NCBI RefSeq assembly: GCF_900102545.1
Contig: NZ_FNBN01000005.1
Location: forward strand, 372,001-436,000
Reading direction: 5' to 3'
DNA from: Chitinophaga filiformis
GTDB taxonomy: Bacteria; Bacteroidota; Bacteroidia; Chitinophagales; Chitinophagaceae
Length of the DNA stretch: 64,000 nucleotides
Part shown: positions 26,241 through 34,649 of the stretch, piece after piece
How positions within the stretch are numbered: the stretch's first letter is position 1
Layout of the letters: each line of letters starts with the position of its first letter
The notes under the pieces: model-generated
The model's database searches: none
Told to the model about the DNA's origin: nothing
What the model saw: the letters and a program-made list of their open reading frames with translations, nothing else
Position numbers and translations under genes: made by a program

Positions 26241-26292
26241 CAATCAACCCCTTTAGGGGTTGTCTTGTTTGTAGCCCGGGGTGCACCCTGGG
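26241..26292. repeat. Dispersed double-hairpin element (copy at 26.2 kb)
   Basis: Hairpin 1 is CAACCCC-TTTA-GGGGTTG. The spacer tcttgtttgtag follows. Hairpin 2 is CCCGGGGTG/CACCCTGGG with one G-U pair. It shares the first 40 nt with the degenerate copy at 11.7 kb, and the TTTGTAG-GC-hairpin layout with those at 22.2 and 63-64 kb. Confidence 0.8.
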
Positions 26293-26318
26293 GACAAATA
26301 GCCCCGGACAATAAAAAA

Positions 26319-26339
26319 CCCCCGTTCATTGAACGGGGG
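26319..26339 (-). terminator. Terminator of the NagB-PIG-L gene
   Basis: CCCCCGTTC and GAACGGGGG pair around ATT. On the minus strand it is followed by TTTTTTATTG. It lies 26 nt after the gene's stop codon. Confidence 0.9.
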
Positions 26340-26364
26340 CGGAATGTATTTTTAAAGCTGGCGA

Positions 26365-28290
26365 TTACATGAAATGATATCTCACGAAAGCTTCCATCGC
26401 CGCATATTTCTGCAAACCTAACTGATCGTACAGGTTTGCAGTGTTGGCGTTACGGTCTTCCGCTCTTTCCCAGAACTCACGAAGGTCAGTACCCTGGAAA
26501 GGTACTACGTCTTTCTGGCTCTGGTGGATGAAGATACCGAGGCGTTTCTGTAATACCTGGTCAGGGCTCATTGGTACAGCCATTTCGATTTCATGGATGT
26601 TCCATTCCTGCCATGCGCCTTTATACAGCCATACCCAGCAATCTTTCATGAAGTCTTCGTGTTTCAGTCTTTCCAGTGCTGCAAAGATGATGTCCAGACA
26701 TACCTTGTGCGTACCATGTGGGTCAGCCAGGTCGCCTGCGCAATAGATCTGCTGAGGTTTTACCTCACGGAGCAGGTCTACCGTCATCTGAATATCTTCT
26801 TCACCCATTGGTTTCTTCTCTATCGTACCTGTTTCATAGAAAGGCAGGTTCTGGTAGTGAATATTGGTTTCAGGGATACCTACGTAGCGGCAGGTAGCTT
26901 TTGCTTCACCACGACGGATCAGGCCTTTGATGGCACGGATCTCAGGCGTATCTTTCTGGCTTGGCTTCTTCACGCGGAGGAATGCTTTCGCATCTTCCAG
27001 GATCTGTGAGCTCTTGCTGCGGTCGATGTCGAACATACCTTCGAAACCTACTGCGAAGTCGATGAAACGCAGTACGAATTCATCTGTAACAGCGATGTTG
27101 CCGGAAGTCTGATAAGCTACGTGTACATCGTGTCCCTGTTCGTGCAGGCGGATGAAGGTACCTCCCATAGAGATGATATCATCGTCAGGGTGAGGGGAGA
27201 AGATCAGCACGCGTTTGTGCAGTGGCTCCGAACGTTCAGGATGGTTAGGCAGCTGTGCGCCTGGTTTACCACCTGGCCATCCGGTGATGGTGTCGCGGAT
27301 ACCGTTGAACTCTTCGATGTTCAGTTCATAGGCAGAACCATACTGTACGATCAGGTCATTCAGACCGTTTTCGTTGTAGTCTCTGTCTGTGAGCATCAGG
27401 ATCGGCTTGTTCAGTTTCAATGCCAGGTTGGTAACTGCTTTACGACGGAGTTTAGGTGTCCATTCGCAGTCGCCGGTGAGCCATGGCTCTTTGAAACGGG
27501 TCAGCTCTTCAGCTGCCTGTTCGTCGATCACGAATTTACAGTCAGGATGCTGTTGCAGTAAGGATGCAGGTACCTGATCGGTGCTGTGGCCTTCTACAGA
27601 CCTGCGTACGATCTTGGCTTTGTGCGTACCCCAAGCCAGCAGTATAATGCGTTTTGCTTTGAAGATTGTGCTCAGACCCATGGTGATGGCCAGACGGGGC
27701 ACCTGGCTCATATTGGCAAACTCGAATGCGTTAGCCTGTCTGGTAGCGTTGTCCAGCGTAACCAGGCGAGTGTGTGAGGTCAGGGTAGAACCGGGCTCGT
27801 TGAAACCGATATGTCCGTTTGTACCGATGCCCAGGATCTGGAGATCAATACCACCGGCTGCTTCTATGCGGCGCTCGTATTCAGCGGCATATTCTTTCAC
27901 TTTTTCCTTAGGTAAAGTGCCGTCCGGAACATGACAATTCTCTGCAGGAATATCAATGTGATTAAAGAGCTGCTCTTTCATGAACCTGTTGTAGCTCTGA
28001 AGTGCATCTGCTTCAATCGGATAATATTCATCCAGGTTGAATGTGATCACATTTTTAAAGCTAAGCCCTTCTTCTTTATGCAGTCTTACCAGTTCTGCAT
28101 ACAGGTACTTGGGAGTTGAACCTGTTGCGAGGCCCAGCACTACAGGTTTGTTACTGCCCTGTCTTGATTTAATCAGTGCTGCTATTTCCTGCGCAACTGC
28201 CTTGGAACCGTCTTTAGCAGTAGGATGTATATCCACGGCTATTTGTTCGAAACTGTCGATCAGTTCAATTTCCTGATGATTAAGCGTCAT
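26365..28290 (-). CDS. nagB: Glucosamine-6-phosphate deaminase fused to a PIG-L/LmbE deacetylase-like domain
   Basis: 641-residue two-domain protein. The N-terminal domain (about 15-280) is NagB, converting GlcN-6-P to fructose-6-P and ammonia: VLGLATGSTPKYLY, the catalytic FNLDEYYPI, GIGTNGHIGFNEPGS, and TRLVTL. The C-terminal domain (about 355-630) has the PIG-L/LmbE zinc motif in LIFSPHPDDDIISMGG and a likely ligand in DPHGTH, so it is a predicted N-acetylglucosaminyl deacetylase. Such a fusion would couple N-deacetylation and deamination in amino-sugar use; activity of the second domain on GlcNAc-6-P is inference. Plain NagB is about 260 residues. A transporter, ROK kinase and glycosylasparaginase lie about 8 kb away. 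Confidence 0.93.
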   Translation of the reverse strand: MTLNHQEIELIDSFEQIAVDIHPTAKDGSKAVAQEIAALIKSRQGSNKPVVLGLATGSTPKYLYAELVRLHKEEGLSFKNVITFNLDEYYPIEADALQSYNRFMKEQLFNHIDIPAENCHVPDGTLPKEKVKEYAAEYERRIEAAGGIDLQILGIGTNGHIGFNEPGSTLTSHTRLVTLDNATRQANAFEFANMSQVPRLAITMGLSTIFKAKRIILLAWGTHKAKIVRRSVEGHSTDQVPASLLQQHPDCKFVIDEQAAEELTRFKEPWLTGDCEWTPKLRRKAVTNLALKLNKPILMLTDRDYNENGLNDLIVQYGSAYELNIEEFNGIRDTITGWPGGKPGAQLPNHPERSEPLHKRVLIFSPHPDDDIISMGGTFIRLHEQGHDVHVAYQTSGNIAVTDEFVLRFIDFAVGFEGMFDIDRSKSSQILEDAKAFLRVKKPSQKDTPEIRAIKGLIRRGEAKATCRYVGIPETNIHYQNLPFYETGTIEKKPMGEEDIQMTVDLLREVKPQQIYCAGDLADPHGTHKVCLDIIFAALERLKHEDFMKDCWVWLYKGAWQEWNIHEIEMAVPMSPDQVLQKRLGIFIHQSQKDVVPFQGTDLREFWERAEDRNANTANLYDQLGLQKYAAMEAFVRYHFM

Positions 28291-28619
28291 GATCTATGTT
28301 TTGGATTAGATGCGGTTTAAAAACGAGACGGAAAATTAAAAAAAATCTCTCTATCCACATAGGAATTGAGGGTTTTGTTTAAGTTATATTCATAAGATTT
28401 CGATAAACGTACAGAATACCCTTAACATTCTACACATAAATGAGATAAAACCATCAGTGGCCCAAACGCGTTAATTATTGATATAGACATCGGAACCTTG
28501 CAAATGAAAGCGGTTAAAAGGGCATAACCGCTGGTACCTCAAATATTCCGCTATTCCGCCGGGAGCGCTACAAGCAGCCCTGTTGTCACGTACCCGTCAG
28601 TTCAATCTTTAAAATCTAC
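28291..28619. other. Intergenic spacer between nagB and a small secreted protein
   Basis: 329 bp holding the promoters of two divergent genes. The only structure I see is a perfect 8-bp inverted repeat AGCGGTTA-aaagggca-TAACCGCT (28509-28532), a possible operator. No convincing ORF or RNA gene was found. Confidence 0.5.
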
Positions 28620-29045
28620 ATGTTTATGAAAAAGTCATCTCTGACGATGCTTTGCATCTGCTTCTTCCTTGCTGCCAATGTGAACGTACATGCAGCAAGT
28701 CCCCGACCTGTATACAGCAAATATGTTGCTGAAGAATGGACAAAAGCCAAAGACGGTGTCTGGAACGGGGTAAAAGACAAGAAAAACTACTGGTATAAGT
28801 TAGATAAAGACGCAAAGCTCTGGTCAAGCACTAATGGCAAGAAATGGACTGCTGTGGAGGATGGTATCTGGTGCGATAAAGACGAGCACTGTCTGAAAGT
28901 AAGCGAAGGTAAACTGATGTGGAGCGCTGATAAGGGCGCCAGCTGGTCAGAAGTGCCTGATTGGAAATGGGAAGGACCGAAAAACGAATGGTATAAATTC
29001 GATAAAGACTGGACTGTATGGGTAACAGGTATGGGAATGATGTAA
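28620..29045 (+). CDS. Secreted Trp-rich protein with three internal repeats
   Basis: 141 residues from ATG 28620; a second in-frame ATG two codons later (MKKSSL) is equally likely. The signal peptide is about residues 1-26 (ending HAAS), and no lipobox is seen, so it is periplasmic or secreted. The mature part is three similar units of about 31-35 residues (roughly 38-72, 74-104, 107-136) of the form W-T/S-x-A/V-x-DG-x-W followed by WYK-L/F-DKD and a closing Trp-containing strand (KLWSS, LMWSA, TVWVT). The unit recalls beta-propeller or BNR-like blades, but three short units would not close a propeller. I do not recognise the family. It is monocistronic. Confidence 0.75.
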   Translation: MFMKKSSLTMLCICFFLAANVNVHAASPRPVYSKYVAEEWTKAKDGVWNGVKDKKNYWYKLDKDAKLWSSTNGKKWTAVEDGIWCDKDEHCLKVSEGKLMWSADKGASWSEVPDWKWEGPKNEWYKFDKDWTVWVTGMGMM

Positions 29046-29203
29046 TCTGACAGTATCAATTTATTTCAAAAAATTTCGAATGCTTAATATTGAACATGTG
29101 TTTAGTATTAAGCATTTTTTATTTTAACTTTATCCGCCACCAGTAGAGAAACATTAGTATTAACAGCGCAGGGGTCAATCATCTGATATCAACCAATTTC
29201 GTA

Positions 29204-29764
29204 GTGCAGCCAGATCATGCCACTATACAAATGCTCGCCGGGAGGATTGCAACAGGGGACGAAAACGCTTACAGGCAGTTGTTCAGGCTTTTTTACAAGC
29301 CATTATGCCAGTTCGCCACTTCCATCGTAAGATCCAATGAACAGGCCGAGGAAATAGCTTCAGACGTATTCGTAAACATCTGGAAGAACAGGGAACGCCT
29401 TTTACAGGTCGGCAACCTGAAAATATACCTCTATGTATCTACCCGTAACACTGCTCTTAACTACCTGAACAAACAGCAGTTACAGCATTTCAGTATAGAT
29501 GAACTGTCTGTCGAACTGACCATTTCCGACAATACCCCCGAACAGCTGCTGATATCAGGCGAAATGGCCCGGAAAATGGCGGAAGCCGTCAATAATCTGC
29601 CTCCCCGCTGTAAGATCATCTATAAACTGATCAGGGAAGATGGGCTGAAGTATAAGGAAGTGGCCAGCATCCTGGAAATCTCTGTCAACACCATCGATGT
29701 ACAGATGGCCATTGCCTGTAAAAAGATCAGTGAATCCCTCCGTTTATACCTGCCAAAACGCTAG
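29204..29764 (+). CDS. ECF RNA polymerase sigma factor (FecI-like)
   Basis: 186-residue extracytoplasmic-function sigma factor. Region 2 (about 15-85) includes YRQLFRLFYKPLCQFA and EEIASDVFVNIWKNRERL. Region 4 (about 125-180) includes LPPRCKIIYKLIREDGLKYK and the helix-turn-helix EVASILEISVNTIDVQM. The annotated start is GTG 29204; a Met 9 codons later (29231) is possible. It is followed by a FecR anti-sigma factor and a SusC protein with an STN signalling domain, so it most likely turns on the SusCD genes when the cognate ligand is bound at the outer membrane. Confidence 0.92.
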   Translation: MQPDHATIQMLAGRIATGDENAYRQLFRLFYKPLCQFATSIVRSNEQAEEIASDVFVNIWKNRERLLQVGNLKIYLYVSTRNTALNYLNKQQLQHFSIDELSVELTISDNTPEQLLISGEMARKMAEAVNNLPPRCKIIYKLIREDGLKYKEVASILEISVNTIDVQMAIACKKISESLRLYLPKR

Positions 29765-29854
29765 CATTTACTTTTTTTAAATTTTTTTTCAGAAGACTTA
29801 GTAGATGTCTTCAAATCCTTTGTCTTATTAAGTGTAAAGCCCATAAAAAAGTTT

Positions 29855-30958
29855 ATGAGTCAAGACAGAACCTGGATATTGCTGGGAAGAAAGATATCAG
29901 GTGAGGCCACGTTAGATGAACTGAGGGAACTGGAGATGTTGTTAAAAGAGGATGCACAACTGAGTTATCAGGCATCCCTTATCAAGGAGCTGGAGCTGCA
30001 TACACCTGACGACACGGGGGAAACGGAAACCGCGCTGGAAAAGCATATGCAGCGTATGCAGGAACTGTACCCGGAAGATTTCCAGGTAACTGCTACGGGC
30101 CAGACCACACTTCCGGTAATGCCGGAAAACAGGTCCTGGCTGAGAAGGAACGGTATCCGTGTGCTGGCGGTTGCAGCTTCGCTGATGATAGTGGTGATGG
30201 GGGGATGGTGGAGCCTGCGTGACCATAAAAAGACTGAGAATAAAGAACTGGTAAGTGAAATATCTACCCGCCATGGGTCCCGTACAACGGTAACATTGCC
30301 CGACGGATCCGTTGTTTTCCTTAATGTAAGCAGTAAACTGACCTATGATTACGGAAAAGAAGACAGCAGGCAGGTGGTGCTGGAAGGAGAGGCCTTTTTT
30401 GATGTATTTAAAGACGAACAACGGCCTTTTATTATCCATACGAAAAAGATGGACATTACAGTATTAGGGACAACGTTTAACGTCAGGGCTTATGAAGAGG
30501 ATAAAACAGTAGAAACCTCATTAATACAGGGGAAAGTAGAAGTAACGATAAAAGGGGAGGTGCCGGAAAAGGTCATCCTGTCGCCCAACCAGAAGATAGT
30601 TTTGTTTAACGAAGAAGCACAACAACCAAAGATAGTTTCAGTACCTGTTCCTGCAAACCCGGACAGGGAAGTATACCGGCTGGAAGAAGTGACTATGAAC
30701 CCGCATGACAGCCTGGTAGCAGAAACAGCATGGAAGGAGAATTGTCTTGTATTTAACAACGAGCGCTTTGCCGACATAGCGCTTAAAATGGAAAGATGGT
30801 ACGATGTACAGATTATTTTTGAAGACACACAAGTAGAAGATTACCGCTTTACAGGGACTTTTATTAACGAAACAGTGGCCCAGACTTTAGAGGCTCTCAG
30901 ATTTACATCTCCATTTCAATACCGCATAGACAAGAAGAAGATCATTATAAAACGATAA
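29855..30958 (+). CDS. FecR-type anti-sigma factor
   Basis: 367-residue inner-membrane regulator. The cytosolic N-terminus (about 1-90) should bind the ECF sigma factor. A single membrane span lies at about 101-121 (VLAVAASLMIVVMGGWWSL). The periplasmic FecR domain (about 135-240) shows HGSRTTVTLPDGSVVFLNV, VVLEGEAFFDVF and TVLGTTFNVRAY. A C-terminal DUF4974-like domain (about 285-367) ends with FTGTFINETVAQTLEAL, the STN-like fold common in Bacteroidota FecR. It sits between the sigma gene and the SusC-like transducer, the classical order of trans-envelope signalling modules. Confidence 0.93.
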   Translation: MSQDRTWILLGRKISGEATLDELRELEMLLKEDAQLSYQASLIKELELHTPDDTGETETALEKHMQRMQELYPEDFQVTATGQTTLPVMPENRSWLRRNGIRVLAVAASLMIVVMGGWWSLRDHKKTENKELVSEISTRHGSRTTVTLPDGSVVFLNVSSKLTYDYGKEDSRQVVLEGEAFFDVFKDEQRPFIIHTKKMDITVLGTTFNVRAYEEDKTVETSLIQGKVEVTIKGEVPEKVILSPNQKIVLFNEEAQQPKIVSVPVPANPDREVYRLEEVTMNPHDSLVAETAWKENCLVFNNERFADIALKMERWYDVQIIFEDTQVEDYRFTGTFINETVAQTLEALRFTSPFQYRIDKKKIIIKR

Positions 30959-31046
30959 ACAGTCCATATTGAGCTTATGAAGTGATACTATGGGACCTTT
31001 TGAACTTTAACTATTGAACTATTAAAATTAACAACTAAAAAAAGTA

Positions 31047-31072
31047 AGGGGAAATGTGGCAACATTCCCCCT
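31047..31072 (+). promoter_or_regulatory. Hairpin in the susC leader
   Basis: AGGGGAAATGT and ACATTCCCCCT pair around GGCA with one unpaired base, 85 nt upstream of the susC start. It lacks a T-run, so it may be an attenuating or processing hairpin between the regulatory genes and the transporter genes rather than a full terminator. Confidence 0.5.
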
Positions 31073-31156
31073 CAACCAAGATCAGCGAGCCGCAGGTGCG
31101 TTCATTTGGCGATGAGACCTGTCTGGCATTTTATTGACCTTAAACAATCTAAAAGT

Positions 31157-34100
31157 ATGGAAAAAACCAGACTTAATCTGTTTCTTTTACCTAAACCGAA
31201 GTCTTTCCTAAAAGCAATTCTATTGATGAAACTGGCCTTTTTGCTGACGCTCGTAACCTGTATGCAGGTGTCTGCCAGTGTATACTCACAGAAAAGGTTC
31301 ACCCTTAACCTGGAAGATGTAAAACTGGCTAAATTGCTTAAAATCATTGAAAAGCAAAGTGATTATCGTTTCGTGTATAGCAACGATGTAATTGCTGCTG
31401 ATACTAAGGTGACGGTGGCAGTAACAGATAAGACTGTAGAGCAGGTATTAGACAAGGCGCTCAGCAGCACCGGGCTTACGTTTCGCGTAATGTCTGACAA
31501 GCTGGTAGGCATTGCTCTCAAAAATGAAACAATAGCAGATATCAATATCAAAGGTCGTGTAACAGATGCTGCAGGCGCTCCCCTGGTAGGTGTGAGTGTA
31601 CGTATTGCAAGAGGTAATAAAGGGACTGTTACCAATATAAAAGGAGAGTTCGAGATCGAAGCACCAACTACCGCTACACTCGTATTCAGTTATATCGGTC
31701 ATATTGACCAGGAAGTAGCCATTAACGGCCGTACCGCGCTAAACGTGGTATTACAGACAGACACCAAGGGACTGAACGAAGTAGTGGTCATTGCTTATGG
31801 TACTGCCAACCGTAAGACTTTTACCGGCTCACTGACACAGATCGAATCAAAATCACTGCAAACGCGTCCCGTTACGAACGTGTTCAATGCGCTGGAAGGT
31901 GCTGCAGCCGGTATACAGGTAAACGCCGGTAGTGGTCAGCCAGGTGAAGGTCCTTCTATCCGCATCCGCGGCGTAGGTTCTATCAACGCATCCAGCGAAC
32001 CACTGTATGTAGTGGATGGGGTACCTTTCACCGGTAATATTTCCAGTATCAATTCAGACGACATCGAGAGTATGTCGCTGTTAAAAGACGCTTCTTCTTC
32101 CGCCTTATATGGTGCCCGCGCTGCCAACGGCGTAGTGATCATCACTACGAAAAAAGGTAAACGCAATGGGAACCACATTCAGTTCAAAGCCATGCAGGGT
32201 GTTACTTCCCGTGCTATTCCCGAATATGACCGTGTAAATGCTTACGAGTATTATCCGCTGATGTGGGAATCTTACAGGAACAGTTTAATATCCTCTACCG
32301 TAACGCTGGAGCAGGCCAGCCAGACTGCTACTGCCGGTATCAAATCCCGCCTGGGTTACAATCCATTTAATGTTGCCGACAATGACATCGTACGTACTGA
32401 TGGTACAATAAACCCTAATGCGAAACTGCGGTATGAAGATGATCTTGACTGGACAAAAGCTGTGCAGCGTACAGGCAGCCGTGGCGATTATGGCATCAGT
32501 TTTAATGGTGGTTCAGACAAGAGTGATTATTTCATCTCCCTGGGATATGTAAAGGAAAAAGGTTTTGTGATCAAATCAGATTTTGAAAGGGTCACAGGCC
32601 GTGTGAATGTGAATACCACTCCCCTGAAATGGTTCAAGACCGGTATTAATGTGAATGGATCTTATGTGAAATCAAACCAGGGTAATACTGTTGATAACAG
32701 CACAGCCTATATAAACCCGTTTAACTTCACAAGAGGTATGGGTCCTATTTATCCCGTTCATGTACATGATGCCACTACCGGCGCTTATGTGTTAGACCAG
32801 TATGGCAACCAGATCTATGACCGCGGTGATGGCTCACAGGGCGGACAGCTGGCAAGACCTGCAGGCGCTAATGCGGGCCGTCACGTGATCATGGAAACAG
32901 AACTGAATAACAACAGCTTCAAGCGTAATACCTTGTCTGCGCGTACATTCGGTGAAGTATCCTTCCTGCGTGATTTTAAATTCACTACCAACATCAGTGC
33001 CGATGTTACCAACGATCTGGTGGCTACTTTTGACAATACCAGCATCGGCGATGGTGCTCCTGCAGGCCGCGCGAGTCGCACGAACCGCATGAGGACAGGC
33101 TTTACCTTCAACCAGTTGCTGAATTACAGCCATGCCTTTGGTTTGCATCATGTAGAAGTACTGGCTGGTCACGAGAACTACGACATGACCTACAATTATT
33201 TCTACGGTGCAAGACAGCAGGTCATCCTCGATAATGGTAACTCTGAGTTGGGTAATTTCACTACCACCAACAGTCTGACATCCCGTACAGATAAATACCG
33301 CACTGAAGGCTTCTTCTCCCGTGCTAATTACAGCTACAATGAGAAGTACTTTGCTTCTGCTTCCTATCGCCGCGATGGTACCAGCCGTTTCTCTCCTGAC
33401 CTGCGCTGGGGTAACTTCTGGTCTGTAGGAGGTGCATGGAGGATCAATGGTGAAGATTTCATGAAAGATATCAGCTGGATAGACCTGCTGAAAGTACGTT
33501 CTTCCTATGGTTCTGTGGGTAACGATGCATTGCTGGATGCAAATGGTAATGATATTTATTATGCATGGCAGGCATTGTATGAACCTTATGCAAATGCTGA
33601 TGAACCGGGTATGTTACAGAGTTCACTCACCAGTAACCTGGTATGGGAGCAGAACAAGACTTTTGATATCGGTGTTGACTTCAGCTTTTTGCATGAACGT
33701 GTAAGTGGTAGCATTGAATACTTCCACCGTCAGTCAGACAATCTCCTTTTCCGCGTACCATTGCCACTTTCAAGCGGTCTGAAAGAACAGAACGCGAACG
33801 TGGGTTCTATGTGGAATAAGGGTTTCGAATTGCAGGTGGGTGTTGATGTGATCCGTAACAAAGAATTCAAGTGGAATGTGAACCTGAATGCTACGACCTA
33901 TAAAAATCAGGTGACCAAACTGCCGAAAGATGAGATCATCAACGGTACCAAGAAGCTGATGGTAGGTCACTCACAATATGACTATTGGGTAAGGGAATTT
34001 ATGGGTGCAGATGAAACGGATGGTTCTCCGCTGTACAGGGCACTGAACACTGCTCCAACTGCTAACAATACTACCCGTATCACCAAGAGCGGCGATACCG

Positions 34101-34636
34101 TAACTACATTATTATCCAATGCCCGTTACCATTACGCAGGCAAAGCGATACCTGATGTATATGGTGGTATCACGAATACATTCAACTATAAGAACTTCGA
34201 ATTGTCTATCCTGGTAAGTTACCAGATAGGTGGTAAAGTATATGATCAGACATACCAGAACCTGATGCTGGGTGGCGTATATGGAACAGCGTTACACAAA
34301 GATGCGTTGCAGCGCTGGCAGAAGGCCGGAGATGTAACGTATGTTCCTAAAATGAACTTTGCTAATCCAACCAACCTTGCTTCCGGTACATCTGATCGCT
34401 GGCTGACGAATGCCTCTTTCCTGAACCTGAGAAGAGTGAGCCTGGGATATAGTCTGCCTAAAGCATATACTTCTTTATTACACCTGTCCAGCGCCAACAT
34501 TTTTGCGAGTGGAGAGAACCTGTTCCTGAAAACAGCGCGTAAAGGAATGAACGTAACACAAGCTTTCACTGGTGTTACTTCAAACGTATATGTGCCGGCC
34601 CGCGTAGTAACCCTCGGTATTAATGTTACACTCTAA
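31157..34636 (+). CDS. SusC/RagA-family TonB-dependent transducer with STN domain
   Basis: Outer-membrane glycan or oligomer importer, 1159 residues from ATG 31157 (the frame is open 17 codons upstream). After the signal peptide (ending SASVYSQ) come an STN signalling domain (about 45-115, TLNLEDVKLAKLLKIIEKQS), a carboxypeptidase-D regulatory-like domain (KGRVTDAAGAPLVGVSVRIA), the plug with the SusC signature (VVVIAYGTANRKTFTGSL, IRIRGVGSINASSEPLYVVD) and a 22-strand barrel ending in RVVTLGINVTL. The STN domain marks it as the signal-sending partner of the FecR/ECF pair just upstream. The SusD-like gene follows 13 nt later. The ligand cannot be read from the sequence. Confidence 0.95.
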   Translation: MEKTRLNLFLLPKPKSFLKAILLMKLAFLLTLVTCMQVSASVYSQKRFTLNLEDVKLAKLLKIIEKQSDYRFVYSNDVIAADTKVTVAVTDKTVEQVLDKALSSTGLTFRVMSDKLVGIALKNETIADINIKGRVTDAAGAPLVGVSVRIARGNKGTVTNIKGEFEIEAPTTATLVFSYIGHIDQEVAINGRTALNVVLQTDTKGLNEVVVIAYGTANRKTFTGSLTQIESKSLQTRPVTNVFNALEGAAAGIQVNAGSGQPGEGPSIRIRGVGSINASSEPLYVVDGVPFTGNISSINSDDIESMSLLKDASSSALYGARAANGVVIITTKKGKRNGNHIQFKAMQGVTSRAIPEYDRVNAYEYYPLMWESYRNSLISSTVTLEQASQTATAGIKSRLGYNPFNVADNDIVRTDGTINPNAKLRYEDDLDWTKAVQRTGSRGDYGISFNGGSDKSDYFISLGYVKEKGFVIKSDFERVTGRVNVNTTPLKWFKTGINVNGSYVKSNQGNTVDNSTAYINPFNFTRGMGPIYPVHVHDATTGAYVLDQYGNQIYDRGDGSQGGQLARPAGANAGRHVIMETELNNNSFKRNTLSARTFGEVSFLRDFKFTTNISADVTNDLVATFDNTSIGDGAPAGRASRTNRMRTGFTFNQLLNYSHAFGLHHVEVLAGHENYDMTYNYFYGARQQVILDNGNSELGNFTTTNSLTSRTDKYRTEGFFSRANYSYNEKYFASASYRRDGTSRFSPDLRWGNFWSVGGAWRINGEDFMKDISWIDLLKVRSSYGSVGNDALLDANGNDIYYAWQALYEPYANADEPGMLQSSLTSNLVWEQNKTFDIGVDFSFLHERVSGSIEYFHRQSDNLLFRVPLPLSSGLKEQNANVGSMWNKGFELQVGVDVIRNKEFKWNVNLNATTYKNQVTKLPKDEIINGTKKLMVGHSQYDYWVREFMGADETDGSPLYRALNTAPTANNTTRITKSGDTVTTLLSNARYHYAGKAIPDVYGGITNTFNYKNFELSILVSYQIGGKVYDQTYQNLMLGGVYGTALHKDALQRWQKAGDVTYVPKMNFANPTNLASGTSDRWLTNASFLNLRRVSLGYSLPKAYTSLLHLSSANIFASGENLFLKTARKGMNVTQAFTGVTSNVYVPARVVTLGINVTL

Positions 34637-34649
34637 AAATGGAAAAAAG

